NCBI GenBank assembly: GCA_011526105.1
Contig: WYAZ01000029.1
Location: 1-64,000 of the forward strand
Source: Deltaproteobacteria bacterium
GTDB lineage: Bacteria > Myxococcota > Kuafuiibacteriia > Kuafuiibacteriales > Kuafuiibacteriaceae
Direction of reading: 5' to 3'
DNA: 64,000 nt
Below, piece after piece: positions 44,661 to 53,665 of this stretch. A model generated the notes under the pieces. That model did no database searches. It saw only the letters and a program-made list of their open reading frames with translations, and had not been told where the DNA came from. A program made the translations under genes and the position numbers. The number at the start of each line of letters is the position of its first letter. The first letter of the stretch is position 1.

Positions 44661-46100
44661 TCAGCCGTCGTCGTAGCTCTCGAGCAGCGCGGTCGCGAAG
44701 AGGTGACCGAGCAGGAGGCCGGCCTTGAAGCGTGGATGGATGAGATCCTTGTTGATGATGCCCGCCTCATACCAGCGTTGGATCGACCCTTTTCCGCCCA
44801 TGGCTTCGTACATGTCCCAGAACGCGCAGCCCTGGCCCTTGGCCACCTTCATCTGAATCTCTCGGACCTCTTCGATGTAGGAGCGCTGCACGATCTCCCC
44901 GCGCTTTCGCTCACCCGCGTCCATCGGCGCCCAGAGCATGCAGTCTGCGGCCGGCACCGAGGCGCGAACGCGGTCGACGAGGGCTTCGAAGTTCTTCTGC
45001 ACGTCCTCGAGGCTCGCGCGCCCGGTGCGGATGCGGAGCGCGTCGTTGCCCCCGAGCATGATGATGACCAAGTCGGGATCCATGAACTCCAGCGTCTGAC
45101 CGAAGCTGTCCTTGTCCATCTCGAGATAGGTGTACGCATCGGTGCCGACCGGACCGACGGCATCGAGCACGATCCCGGGTCGCTTCCGCACAAACGAGAG
45201 CCCAAAGATCCGAAGCCCGGGGCTCGTCGCCTCGATCTGGAAGACTCGCGAATCCTTGGTGTCGGTGTTGTCGCGGTCTGGGATGGAAAACCGTTTGCCC
45301 CGCGTCTCTGGCCCTGCGGCGCGTGCATCTATCTGACCGACAGACTTGCCGTCCACCGAGACTTCCGCCGTCCCGCCCCCTCGCCGCGCGAGATACACGA
45401 CCTCGACCACGGCATCGTCGCGCAGGGAGTACTGAACGCTGTCGCCTCGACGCACCGCCTCGATCGCGATCCCGGAGAAGCCGAAGGGCTGGCCGGACTG
45501 ACCCGAGTCGACGACGCGACTGCGTTTCCAATCGGCGCCCCGCTTCAAACGTCGGCCGCCATACTGGGCATGTTGCTCCGGGTGAATGAAGCCCCGGCCA
45601 CCCGATCCGAACTCGCCCTGCAGGCGAAGGCGGGCGGTCTTGGTGATGTAATCGGCGGCGATGTGTGAGTCACCGAGCTGAAGGATGCGGACGTTTCTTT
45701 CACGAGACTCTACGAGTTGATCGAGGCGCGTGTAGAAGCGACCAAGTGCGAGGCGCTCGCAGCGCTCTTCGGTCCCTAGGGCACAATGGTTCTCGATGGG
45801 TACTGGCTTGGCGCTCAGTTGCTCCGCCAGGGCGTTCACCATCGGGTTCGACGGGGCGATGCGCCTCGCGGTCCGGGAGGGCTCGAAGGCAGCAACGGGA
45901 TTCGCGGGCTGCTCGATCTTCCGGTAAGCTGGCTGGCCTGATGCCTCGGGGCTCTCTGGCTCGGTCGCGAGCGGATCACAGCTCCACGCCGAGGCGGAGA
46001 GCGCCGCGCCCATGACGAGCAACTCTCGAATCCCCCGACGCGCCTCGAGCGGACGCGCACATGCTCCGGGATCCGTGTGCCGCGCTCGATCTCTCTTCAT
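44661..46100 (-). CDS. SGNH/GDSL hydrolase lipoprotein
   Basis: Catalytic pattern of the SGNH family: LQLGDSHIA (Ser), IIMLGGNDALR (Gly/Asn) and a late DLIHPRF (Asp, His). A beta-sandwich between about 195 and 315 separates the first two blocks, as in DHHW/AlgX-like or peptidoglycan O-acetylesterase relatives. The start is uncertain: the ATG at 46013 gives too short a signal, whereas the ATG at 46100 supplies ARRGIRELLVMGAALSASAWSC, a Tat-like twin-Arg lipoprotein signal; this overlaps the divergent gene by 26 bases. Probably acts on an envelope glycan. Confidence 0.85.
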   Translation of the reverse strand: MKRDRARHTDPGACARPLEARRGIRELLVMGAALSASAWSCDPLATEPESPEASGQPAYRKIEQPANPVAAFEPSRTARRIAPSNPMVNALAEQLSAKPVPIENHCALGTEERCERLALGRFYTRLDQLVESRERNVRILQLGDSHIAADYITKTARLRLQGEFGSGGRGFIHPEQHAQYGGRRLKRGADWKRSRVVDSGQSGQPFGFSGIAIEAVRRGDSVQYSLRDDAVVEVVYLARRGGGTAEVSVDGKSVGQIDARAAGPETRGKRFSIPDRDNTDTKDSRVFQIEATSPGLRIFGLSFVRKRPGIVLDAVGPVGTDAYTYLEMDKDSFGQTLEFMDPDLVIIMLGGNDALRIRTGRASLEDVQKNFEALVDRVRASVPAADCMLWAPMDAGERKRGEIVQRSYIEEVREIQMKVAKGQGCAFWDMYEAMGGKGSIQRWYEAGIINKDLIHPRFKAGLLLGHLFATALLESYDDG

Positions 46101-47175
46101 CGCCATCGTCTTCGCGTTCTTGGCCCGCGGCGCCTCGGCCCTCGCCGCGCCCGCCCCAGACCCGGTCCCCGATCCGCGCGCCGTCGAGCATGCGTGGAAA
46201 GAGGCCTTCGATCGAGAAATCGCCGGACTTTCTCGCCGATTCAAGGGGCGGATATCCGTGTATGTCTCGGACTACACTCGGGGGGTCCGGTACCGCCACG
46301 ATATCGACAAACCCTGTTACCTCGCCTCCGGGGTGAAGATCACCTTCATGCTCGAGGTCTTCAGGCAGGTGCAGCGCGGCATCCTGTCCATGGACGATGT
46401 CCTCACCTACGAGGCGGATGATGTGAGGGACGGGGCCCCTCGCATCAACAAGAAGAAGCTCGGTGACCGCGTGACCGTGCGCGAGCTGCTCGGCTTAATG
46501 ATCCACGCCAGCGATAACTCCGCGTCCGACATGCTCGTGCGCAAGGTAGGGATCGAGAACGTGAACTTGGGCCTCGCGGCGGAGGGCTTCTCGGGTTTCG
46601 GGCGCATCACCTCTCTGCTCGATGTTCGCCGCGGGGTCTATCGCGCGGTGGATCCGGCCGCGGACGACCTCGGGCCCCTCGAGATCCGAAAGCTGAGGTG
46701 GACCTCCATCTGGGACCCTCAGGTTCGGCAGCTCGAGCGCATGGTGGGGAAGCCGCCCCGAACGTACCGCAAAGAAGATCTGCTCGCGGCCTACGACCGC
46801 TTCTACGAAACTGGGGTCAACCACGCGAAGCTCGAGACGGTGGGCGACCTCCTCGAGAGACTCGCCCAGCGCACCCTCGTGAGCGAGGCGGCGAGCGAGG
46901 AGATGCTGAAGCTCCTCTACGGGGTGGGCACGGGTCACAACCGGATCCGAGCCCGCCTTCCCCCGGGTACACCCGTGGCCCACAAGACGGGCAGTCAGTA
47001 TGAGCGCATCTGCGACCTCGGGCTCATCGGACTCCCCGACGAGACGCAGCTCGTGGTGGCATCCTGCATGGCCGGCGGCGAGGACCGGGTGGCGGCGGAG
47101 GCCACCTTGGCCGCGGTGGCACGCAAAGCCTACGATCTCGCGGTCGAGCTCCGCAAGGACCCGAAGTCACGTTGA
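46075..47175 (+). CDS. class-A beta-lactamase-fold exported serine hydrolase (first of two)
   Basis: 366 residues from the GTG at 46075, which begins a good signal peptide (LFIAIVFAFLARGASALAA); an ATG at 46012 is in frame but would overlap the divergent gene more. The class-A fold motifs are present: SxxK in YLASGVKITFML, SDN in HASDNSASDML, and KTG in VAHKTGSQYE. The Glu of the omega loop is not obvious. Members are beta-lactamases or penicillin-recognising peptidases; the pairing with a paralogue and an SGNH hydrolase suggests a cell-wall role rather than resistance. Its TGA overlaps an in-frame TTG of the next gene. Confidence 0.88.
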   Translation: MCRARSLFIAIVFAFLARGASALAAPAPDPVPDPRAVEHAWKEAFDREIAGLSRRFKGRISVYVSDYTRGVRYRHDIDKPCYLASGVKITFMLEVFRQVQRGILSMDDVLTYEADDVRDGAPRINKKKLGDRVTVRELLGLMIHASDNSASDMLVRKVGIENVNLGLAAEGFSGFGRITSLLDVRRGVYRAVDPAADDLGPLEIRKLRWTSIWDPQVRQLERMVGKPPRTYRKEDLLAAYDRFYETGVNHAKLETVGDLLERLAQRTLVSEAASEEMLKLLYGVGTGHNRIRARLPPGTPVAHKTGSQYERICDLGLIGLPDETQLVVASCMAGGEDRVAAEATLAAVARKAYDLAVELRKDPKSR

Positions 47176-47240
47176 TCTCCCCGGTGCCCGCCGATGGACA
47201 CTTTGAAATCGACTCCGACAAGGGCAGACTCGCACTCAGC

Positions 47241-48497
47241 GTGAATTCCCGCCACGCCAGCAAGCTGGGTCTCCTCTCGGTGGCCCTCGTGAGCCTGTCG
47301 CTCGGTCTCGGCTCCGCCACGCCCGCGGAGGCCAAGAGCGGCCCTTACTTCGCCTCTTGGCCGGCCGAGCTCCAGACCACGATCCTCAAGATGTACCGGA
47401 CCTTCCGGGGTGAGCTCATGCTCTACGTCGAAGACGTGCCCAGCGGGGTGGTCTTCGAGCACAACGCCGCGACGCCGACCTACATCGCGTCGGTGGTGAA
47501 GCTGCCCTTCATGATCGAGCTCTTTCGGCAGATCCAGCAGGGTTCGGTCTCGCTCGACGAGGAGATCGTCTACACCGCGGATGATCTGCGCGACGGCTCT
47601 CCGGTCTTCAACTACGTCAAAGTGGGTACTTCGGTGCGCCTCCGGGTCGTGCTCGAGGCGATGATCCAGCAGAGCGACAACGCCGCGAGCGACATGATCG
47701 CGCGACGTGTGGGTATCGCGCGCGTCAACGAGGGCATGAAGGCGCTCGGCTACTCCGGCTTTGGTCCCATCACGTCACTCATCGACGTGAGGCGGCTGAT
47801 CTACGCGCAGCTCGATCCTCGGGTGAACGACCTCACGCCGGCCGAGATCCGCGCCATCGGATTTGCCAAAGGCCACGAGGCGCGCGTCCTCAAGATCACA
47901 GACCTGCTCGGGGAGCTCCCGGGAACTTACGCGATCCCAGACATCGACACCGCCTTTCGTCGCTACTACGCCAGCGGCTACAACAGCGCGAGCATGCGGC
48001 AGATCGGGCACGTGCTCCGTGACCTTGCAAACGGTCACTTGGTCGACGCACGGGCCAGCGAGCAGATGCTCGAGGTCATGCTCGGGACCATGACCGGGCC
48101 CAAGCGCATCACCTCCTATCTTCCGCCGGGCACTCCCGTGGCGCACAAGACCGGCACTCAGTATCAGCGAATCTGCGACGTGGGTCTGTTCTATGTGGCC
48201 AAGGATCACCCGGTGGTCTTCGCGGGCTGCACCAAGTTTCAACGCCAACGCAGTCAGGCCGAGGAGGTCCTCGCCCGGGCGGCCCGACGGACCTTTGAGC
48301 TCTTGGCCCCGCCGCACCGTCGTGCGCAGTTGCTCGACGAGATCGTGCTCGGAGACGAGCTGTGGGATGAGCCGACCGCGATGCTCAAATCGTCGAGGTC
48401 CGAGACCTCCACCGCGGCCAAGGTGACCCGAAGAAAGAGACCCGGTCGAAAGAGGGGTTCGGGTCAGCGCGGCGGATCGCGCTTGAGCGCGGACTGA
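47241..48497 (+). CDS. class-A beta-lactamase-fold exported serine hydrolase (second of two)
   Basis: 418 residues from a GTG at 47241, chosen for its signal peptide (SKLGLLSVALVSLSLGLGSATPAEA); the frame also has a TTG at 47172 overlapping the previous stop. Motifs: SVVK in YIASVVKLPFM, SDN in IQQSDNAASDM, KTG in VAHKTGTQYQ. It is clearly paralogous to the preceding protein (GFSGFGRITSLLDVRR versus GYSGFGPITSLIDVRR) and so arose by tandem duplication. The C-terminal 45 residues are Lys/Arg/Ser-rich (TRRKRPGRKRGSGQRGG), a basic tail absent from the first copy that could bind anionic polymers. Confidence 0.88.
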   Translation: MNSRHASKLGLLSVALVSLSLGLGSATPAEAKSGPYFASWPAELQTTILKMYRTFRGELMLYVEDVPSGVVFEHNAATPTYIASVVKLPFMIELFRQIQQGSVSLDEEIVYTADDLRDGSPVFNYVKVGTSVRLRVVLEAMIQQSDNAASDMIARRVGIARVNEGMKALGYSGFGPITSLIDVRRLIYAQLDPRVNDLTPAEIRAIGFAKGHEARVLKITDLLGELPGTYAIPDIDTAFRRYYASGYNSASMRQIGHVLRDLANGHLVDARASEQMLEVMLGTMTGPKRITSYLPPGTPVAHKTGTQYQRICDVGLFYVAKDHPVVFAGCTKFQRQRSQAEEVLARAARRTFELLAPPHRRAQLLDEIVLGDELWDEPTAMLKSSRSETSTAAKVTRRKRPGRKRGSGQRGGSRLSAD

Positions 48498-48500
48498 GCC

Positions 48501-50063
48501 TTGCGGAGCGGGGGGCCATCCAACTTCCTGTTTCTCGCCGGTGCGGGGTTTCTTGCGAGCGCCTGCACGTTCAGCGCACTCGAGATCTCCCTCCCGGCGC
48601 TCGGCGACGGCGGTGCGACGGCGGTGGCGCTCGAGGTGGGTTCAAAAGGGCGTCTCGATCGCGTGCAGTTTGTGAGCCTCTTCGATCGAAGTGAGCTCGA
48701 GTCACGCGGTGTGCTTCCTTTTGACCCAGAGTTCGGCCTCGATGCCGACGCTCGTGTCAGCTTGATCGAGTACACGGGCGGGCTCGGAATGGCAGATCTC
48801 GGCTATCCCAGCGGTGAGCTCGAGCATGCGCCCGATCCCTTGCCGGACGACCCTCTCAAGCGCCGAATCTCGCTCTCCGAGTTTCCGGCCGTGACCCGTG
48901 AGCTTCGAGTCAGCGAAGGCGAGGTGGGGACGTGGCGGCCCCGCGAGGGCGTGGAGCTCGACGGCCCGCTCAGGGACTTCAGGTTTAGAGATCTACAGCC
49001 GGCGTGTGCATGTCTCACCGGCCGGATCCTCGAGACGAAGAGCTCGACCTCCGGCACGGTGTTTCTCGCGCATTTTGGGCCTCGGCGGACCATGGTCGGA
49101 ACCGAGGACGGGCATCTGTACTGGGTTCGGCCTGAACTCCCGGATTCCGATGCTCTCGTGGACGTGACCCCGCTCTCCCTGCTGCCTTTCGCGGTGGGTG
49201 AGGGCAAGCGGGGGATCAGCGTCGGCGGGGGCATCGCCCTCGATGAAGACCATCTCCTGGTCACCGACTATCGCGGCTGGTTCTGGATCTACGAACTCGA
49301 CGACAACGACGAAGTTGCACGGGTGACCAAAGTGGCGGAGTGGAGTCGAGCGGGCCTCGCCGACAACCGGCATCGCGTTCGTTGGATGACGTACGTGCCC
49401 CCTTTCATCTACGGGCTCGACCTCGAGGCCGAGTTCAGCTCGGTGAACCTCGAGACCGGCGAGGCCACGCGGATCCACACCTTCGAGTACCAACCGTCCT
49501 ATCAGCACGGGGGCGTGGCGTACTCGAGAAAGCGGGAGGAAGTCGTGGTGGCATCCGTGCACTCCAACCGGCTGGGCCGCTACCGACGGGGTGAGTTCAA
49601 GCTCGACCCGCCCGTCAACGCCGCGGAGAGCCTCTCCGCAGCCCACTTCCTCGAGTCCTTCGGCGGTTGGTTGCTCGGGACCCCGCTCAGCGGCAAGGTT
49701 CACCACGAGGTCGATACCGGGATCTGGGAGACCTGTCCCTCGCAGCTCGGCAACTCCATCGGCGCCATCGTCCCCTTTCGTGACGGCTTCCTCTTGGGCA
49801 GCACCCAAGGTTTCATCGAGCAGTACTCCGCCGCCGATGGCTGGTGCGAGAAGCTGCAGCCGGCGTCCAACAGCATCCGCTTCATGGTGCCCTTCGACCC
49901 GGACGCGGGGAGCTTCGTGGTGACCGGACCCAACCTCGAAGAACGGCCGCAGCTCTACCCGACGGTGACCCTCCTCGAGACCAACAAGCAGAGCGAGTGT
50001 AACGGCATCCGAAACCCCGGAGGCGATGCGCCGGCTACGTGTCGTTTCGCTCTTCCGGAATGA
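48501..50063 (+). CDS. hypothetical lipoprotein, beta-propeller-like
   Basis: 520 residues from a TTG three bases after the preceding stop. Signal peptide ends GAGFLASAC. The mature part has strand-rich repeats typical of a propeller (MVGTEDGHLYWVRPE, LLVTDYRGWFWIYELDD, IYGLDLEAEFSSVNLET, VVVASVHSNRLGRYRRG, FLLGSTQGFIEQYSA), roughly one every 50-60 residues, and a Cys pair CACLTG plus three late Cys. Function unknown. It ends by ATGA overlap with the frameshifted gene. Confidence 0.78.
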   Translation: MRSGGPSNFLFLAGAGFLASACTFSALEISLPALGDGGATAVALEVGSKGRLDRVQFVSLFDRSELESRGVLPFDPEFGLDADARVSLIEYTGGLGMADLGYPSGELEHAPDPLPDDPLKRRISLSEFPAVTRELRVSEGEVGTWRPREGVELDGPLRDFRFRDLQPACACLTGRILETKSSTSGTVFLAHFGPRRTMVGTEDGHLYWVRPELPDSDALVDVTPLSLLPFAVGEGKRGISVGGGIALDEDHLLVTDYRGWFWIYELDDNDEVARVTKVAEWSRAGLADNRHRVRWMTYVPPFIYGLDLEAEFSSVNLETGEATRIHTFEYQPSYQHGGVAYSRKREEVVVASVHSNRLGRYRRGEFKLDPPVNAAESLSAAHFLESFGGWLLGTPLSGKVHHEVDTGIWETCPSQLGNSIGAIVPFRDGFLLGSTQGFIEQYSAADGWCEKLQPASNSIRFMVPFDPDAGSFVVTGPNLEERPQLYPTVTLLETNKQSECNGIRNPGGDAPATCRFALPE

Positions 50064-50479
50064 GGAGTGAACCGAACTGGGTGCTGGGCCTCATCGCACT
50101 CGGTGTAGCCTGCCAAGCCGAAGAGTCGAGCCTCTCCTTCCCTGGAGACGCACCCTACTTATTCATCATCGAAGGGAGCGAAGCAACCCGGACGATCTTG
50201 CGCGCCGAGGGTCCCTTCTCCCGCGAAGCGGCCGCTCCTCGACGGTGACGACGGTGTGCTCATCTATCTCGGCTTTGAACCGTCATCTCTCAGAGGCTTC
50301 AGCCCTCGCCTCGACGCAGGGCGGCTCGAGGCGCTGCTCATCTCGCCGTCGTCCGCGGAGCTTTCAGCCCAGAGGGAGTGCCATGAGGAGGGCCGCGTCT
50401 GCACTGGCAGGGTACCAAAGGGGTGATGATCACCTGGGAGGGTGAGATCTTCGACGTTCGAGTGACGCTCCCCGAGTAG
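50060..50479 (+). pseudogene. frameshifted small lipoprotein gene
   Basis: ATG overlaps the preceding stop (ATGA) and starts a lipoprotein signal (NWVLGLIALGVACQ). The original frame stops at 50246. A sensible reading continues from about 50229 in the +1 frame (PLLDGDDGVLIYLGFEP ... SAQRECHEEGRVCTGRVPKG) until a stop at 50424. Then the original frame resumes at about 50423 (VMITWEGEIFDVRVTLPE) and ends at 50477-50479. Two compensating single-base changes, the second beside an AAAGGGG run, would restore a protein of about 139 residues. Either a decaying gene or sequence errors. Confidence 0.65.
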
Positions 50480-50497
50480 CGTCGGTTCACCAGGTCT

Positions 50498-52690
50498 CTA
50501 CGGTTCGGTTCTTCGCTCCGCGGTCAGCAGACCCTCGCCCAGAAACGCCAAGCACGCGAGGATCAAGAGCAGCATCGCGATGGCTTCGGGTCTCGAGAAC
50601 GGTGTATCGGCGAGCTGGGCCAAGGTGGGCATGCTCCGCTCGGCGCCCGATCCCGGTTCGCCTTCGAGCACGGCCATCGCCTCCTGGGCCGTGATCGCTC
50701 GGAGGTCGGACTCGCGAGGATCGACGTTGACCGCAAACGTGAGGGCATCGTCCTCCTCCATGGTGCCCAGCGCCCCCACTCGGACTCGGTGGGGTCCGGG
50801 CACGTTCGCATCGGCAAACACGAGCTCGCTCCCCTCGTGGTCCGAGGCGAAGTCAAAGCGCTTCGTCGCCCCGTCCGGCGCGACGACCTCCACGTGCCTC
50901 GTCCCGTGCGGCAGGGTGATGGTGTGCCGCTCCCCGAGGGTGATGGTCCGTGACTCGCTCGGGCTGAGCGCGCGCCCGAGGTACAAGAGCGCGCGTCGGA
51001 TGAGCGGCACGAAAGCGGGACGGATGACGAAGTCAGAGAGATCTCGGTCGAGCGTGGTGGTCCACAGGAGAACGCGGCCCTTCCCGGGAGCGCTCTCGAG
51101 CAACGCCGGCTGCCCGTCATCGAAGGCCAGCAGCACCGTGGCGCTCTTGTTCCGCGCCGGTTCGAGCAAGAAGTAGGCGTGAGTGCGGGCGGAGGTCAGG
51201 CCGTCGAGCGCCTCCTCTTCGAAGATCTCCAGCACCGCGTGGGGTGGTCCCGAGGGCAGGGCGAGGGAGACTGGTCCGGTGGACCCCACAGCCTCGGCCC
51301 CGACTTCTTTGAGGCCCCTCAGCAGCCGAGGAAGTACGGGGGCGAGAACTCGATTGTACCCGTCGGCGTCGAGGTCCCGCGTGGTCGAGATCAGCAGTCC
51401 CCCCCCTCCTTCCACGAAGGCGATGATGCGGGCCGCGTCGTCCGTGGGGATCGAGGCCACCCCGACCATCATCAGCACATCAAAGTCGGCGAGCTCGATT
51501 CGGTGCAGATCGTCCATGGTCACGAAACGCGGCGCCGGCTGATCTCTCGCGCCGGCAAGCAACGCTCGTTCGAGGTAGAAGACCTCGCCTTCCTTGGGCA
51601 CACCGGACGGCGCTCCATCCACGATCAGCGTTCGAACCGGCCGCCGGACGTCAGCGATCTCGTAGCGAACGTCGTCTTCTCGGAGCGTGTCTGGCTCGAG
51701 TTGAGTGCGCACCGGAAGATGACCGGTGGCCTCGAACGCGTGCGTGAGCGACTTGTCCATCACAGCGCCCGGGCTGATCTCGAGACTCCCACGCTCCAGC
51801 TCACCCTCCACTCCGTGCAGCGTGATGCTCACCGGGCTGACGGAGCGAGCCTGGTGTTCACCGCCGGGGAAGAACCGAACCCGTGACCGCGCTTCCATGG
51901 TGCGGGCTCGGGAGGCCGGAATGCTGGCCAAGCTGAGCTCGGTGATCGCGCGATTGGCGCGGGCCTCCGCCGAGACTCCATCCAGCACGTTGACGATCTC
52001 GACCGAGGGTCGCTGGGATGCGGGTCCTAGATCGGCGGCCGCACGAAAGGCGTGCCCTGCCATGTCCGACAGCAGCACGAGTCGTCCAGTGGGTGCGAGT
52101 ACATCCTTTGGCTCGCTCGAGCGCTCTTCGCTCAAAGCGATGAGACCGGCGGCGAGACTCACCGCCGGCGCGAGGTCGACATGCCGATAACCCGGCTCGC
52201 TCCGATCGAGATGGGCGAGCAGTCGATTCCGATCCGCGGTGGGGGACTCGGGAAACGACACCGGTGGATCGTCGGCGAAGACGAGGACGGCCTGGTCTTC
52301 AGGCCCCATTCGATCGATCAGGTTTCGCGCGGCCGTCAGCGCGCGAGCGTACGCGCTTCGGTCGGCATGGAGCTGCCGCATCGACAAGGAAGCGTCGATG
52401 ACGATGGCGAGCCGTTCGGGGCCGCCGCGGGTGAGGGCCTCCAGGTTCCGGCGGCCAAAGATAGGCTTGGCCGCCGCCAGCGCGACGAAGGCGATGAGCA
52501 GAACCCGCGAGGCGAGCAACAAGAAGCGGCGGAGTCGCCAGCGGTTCTCGACGCGCTCCACGCTGCGCAGGACGAACTCGATCGCCGCGAAGAGTTGACG
52601 CCTCGGCTTGCGGCGATGGATCAGGTGAATGAGCACGGGGATGAGCGCCCCGACGAGGCCCGCGAGCATGAGCGGACTCAGAAAGCTCAT
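50498..52690 (-). CDS. BatA-type membrane protein with VWA domain
   Basis: 730 residues. The N-terminus MSFLSPLMLAGLVGALIPVLIHLIHRRKPR and a second helix (FLLLASRVLLIAFVALAAAKP) form the BatA double-helix anchor. A von Willebrand A domain with MIDAS DASLS (IVIDASLSM) spans about 93-260. A beta domain and a glutamine-amidotransferase-like fold (about 365-470, VLMMVGVASIP and VEGGGGLLISTT) follow, and a final membrane helix lies at about 706-722 (AMLLLILACLAFLGEG). It overlaps the DUF58 gene by 4 bases; last gene of the operon. Confidence 0.88.
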   Translation of the reverse strand: MSFLSPLMLAGLVGALIPVLIHLIHRRKPRRQLFAAIEFVLRSVERVENRWRLRRFLLLASRVLLIAFVALAAAKPIFGRRNLEALTRGGPERLAIVIDASLSMRQLHADRSAYARALTAARNLIDRMGPEDQAVLVFADDPPVSFPESPTADRNRLLAHLDRSEPGYRHVDLAPAVSLAAGLIALSEERSSEPKDVLAPTGRLVLLSDMAGHAFRAAADLGPASQRPSVEIVNVLDGVSAEARANRAITELSLASIPASRARTMEARSRVRFFPGGEHQARSVSPVSITLHGVEGELERGSLEISPGAVMDKSLTHAFEATGHLPVRTQLEPDTLREDDVRYEIADVRRPVRTLIVDGAPSGVPKEGEVFYLERALLAGARDQPAPRFVTMDDLHRIELADFDVLMMVGVASIPTDDAARIIAFVEGGGGLLISTTRDLDADGYNRVLAPVLPRLLRGLKEVGAEAVGSTGPVSLALPSGPPHAVLEIFEEEALDGLTSARTHAYFLLEPARNKSATVLLAFDDGQPALLESAPGKGRVLLWTTTLDRDLSDFVIRPAFVPLIRRALLYLGRALSPSESRTITLGERHTITLPHGTRHVEVVAPDGATKRFDFASDHEGSELVFADANVPGPHRVRVGALGTMEEDDALTFAVNVDPRESDLRAITAQEAMAVLEGEPGSGAERSMPTLAQLADTPFSRPEAIAMLLLILACLAFLGEGLLTAERRTEP

Positions 52691-53658
52691 CGCACACTCG
52701 TCCTTCTCGACGCCCTCGCCGCGAGGAAACGAACCAAGAAGCGCCCCGGCGCATCCGAGGTCCGGATCACGTGGTGCTCGATGCCGGCGCTGCGCGCTCG
52801 AACCTCGACACGTTTTAGGAACGCCCCCACCTCCTGTAAGTAGGCTTGCCGGATCGCCCGAGCGTCGATCTGCACCTCGCGATTATCCTCGATGGAGGTG
52901 AAGAGAGTGCTGTCTTCGAAAGGGAAGTCGAGTTCGTCTGAATCGAGGACCTGAAAAAGCGCAACGTCGTGCTTTCGAGCGGCGAGCCTCGCGAGCGCCG
53001 CGAGCGAGGCCTCGTTTGAGTCGAGCAGATCGCTGATCACCACCACGATCATGCGGCGGGACATGCCTCCCGTGAGCGCGTTGATCGCGGCGGCGAGCTG
53101 AGTGGGACCGTTCGGCTGGAGCCCCTCGAGCTCAGAGAAGATCTCTTGCAGATGCCCGCGCCGAGCCCGCGCGGGCACCAGGAGATTCAGCTCGGTGTCG
53201 AAGGAGGCGAGTCCGACCGCGTCTCCTTGCCGCGCGAGCGCGTAGGCCAGCGCCGCGGCCAAGGTCTTGCCGTACTCGAGCTTGGTCTCTCGAGGATCAC
53301 GTGCACCCTCGATGCCCCGGTAGCCCATGGACCCGGAGGTATCGAGGAGGAGCAACGCACGCAGATGGGCCTCGTCCTCGAAGCGCTTGATGTAGTCGCG
53401 ATCGAGACGTGCATAGGCCCGCCAGTCGAGGTGCCGGACGTCGTCGCCCGGGGAGTACTCCTTGTGCTCGGCGAACTCTACGCTCGTGCCGTGATGGCGG
53501 GAGCGATGCATGCCGTGCAGCACGCTGTCGGCGATGATCCGAGCGCGAAACGCGAGGTTGCCGATATCGGCGAGCACACGGGGATCCACCGCGGTGCCTT
53601 GGCCCTGTTCGGGGGTGGTCTCCTCCCTCCGACGGGTGCTGTTCGAGTCCTCGGTCAC
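52687..53658 (-). CDS. DUF58 family protein (VWA-like)
   Basis: About 323 residues from a GTG at 53658, 5 bases after the MoxR stop; an ATG at 53682 overlapping moxR is the alternative. Visible family blocks: GMHRSRHHGTSVEFAEHKEY, SPGDDVRHLDWRAYARLDR, the VWA MIDAS LLLDTSGSMGY and VVVISDLLD. DUF58 proteins pair with MoxR ATPases and are thought to be chaperone partners or targets. It overlaps the downstream BatA-type gene by 4 bases. Confidence 0.92.
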   Translation of the reverse strand: MTEDSNSTRRREETTPEQGQGTAVDPRVLADIGNLAFRARIIADSVLHGMHRSRHHGTSVEFAEHKEYSPGDDVRHLDWRAYARLDRDYIKRFEDEAHLRALLLLDTSGSMGYRGIEGARDPRETKLEYGKTLAAALAYALARQGDAVGLASFDTELNLLVPARARRGHLQEIFSELEGLQPNGPTQLAAAINALTGGMSRRMIVVVISDLLDSNEASLAALARLAARKHDVALFQVLDSDELDFPFEDSTLFTSIEDNREVQIDARAIRQAYLQEVGAFLKRVEVRARSAGIEHHVIRTSDAPGRFLVRFLAARASRRTSVR

Positions 53659-53665
53659 GCTCGTC

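Noticed and set aside
46075-48497. Antibiotic-resistance beta-lactamase genes
   Set aside because: No convincing omega-loop Glu, tandem duplication and envelope-gene context point to a cell-envelope role.
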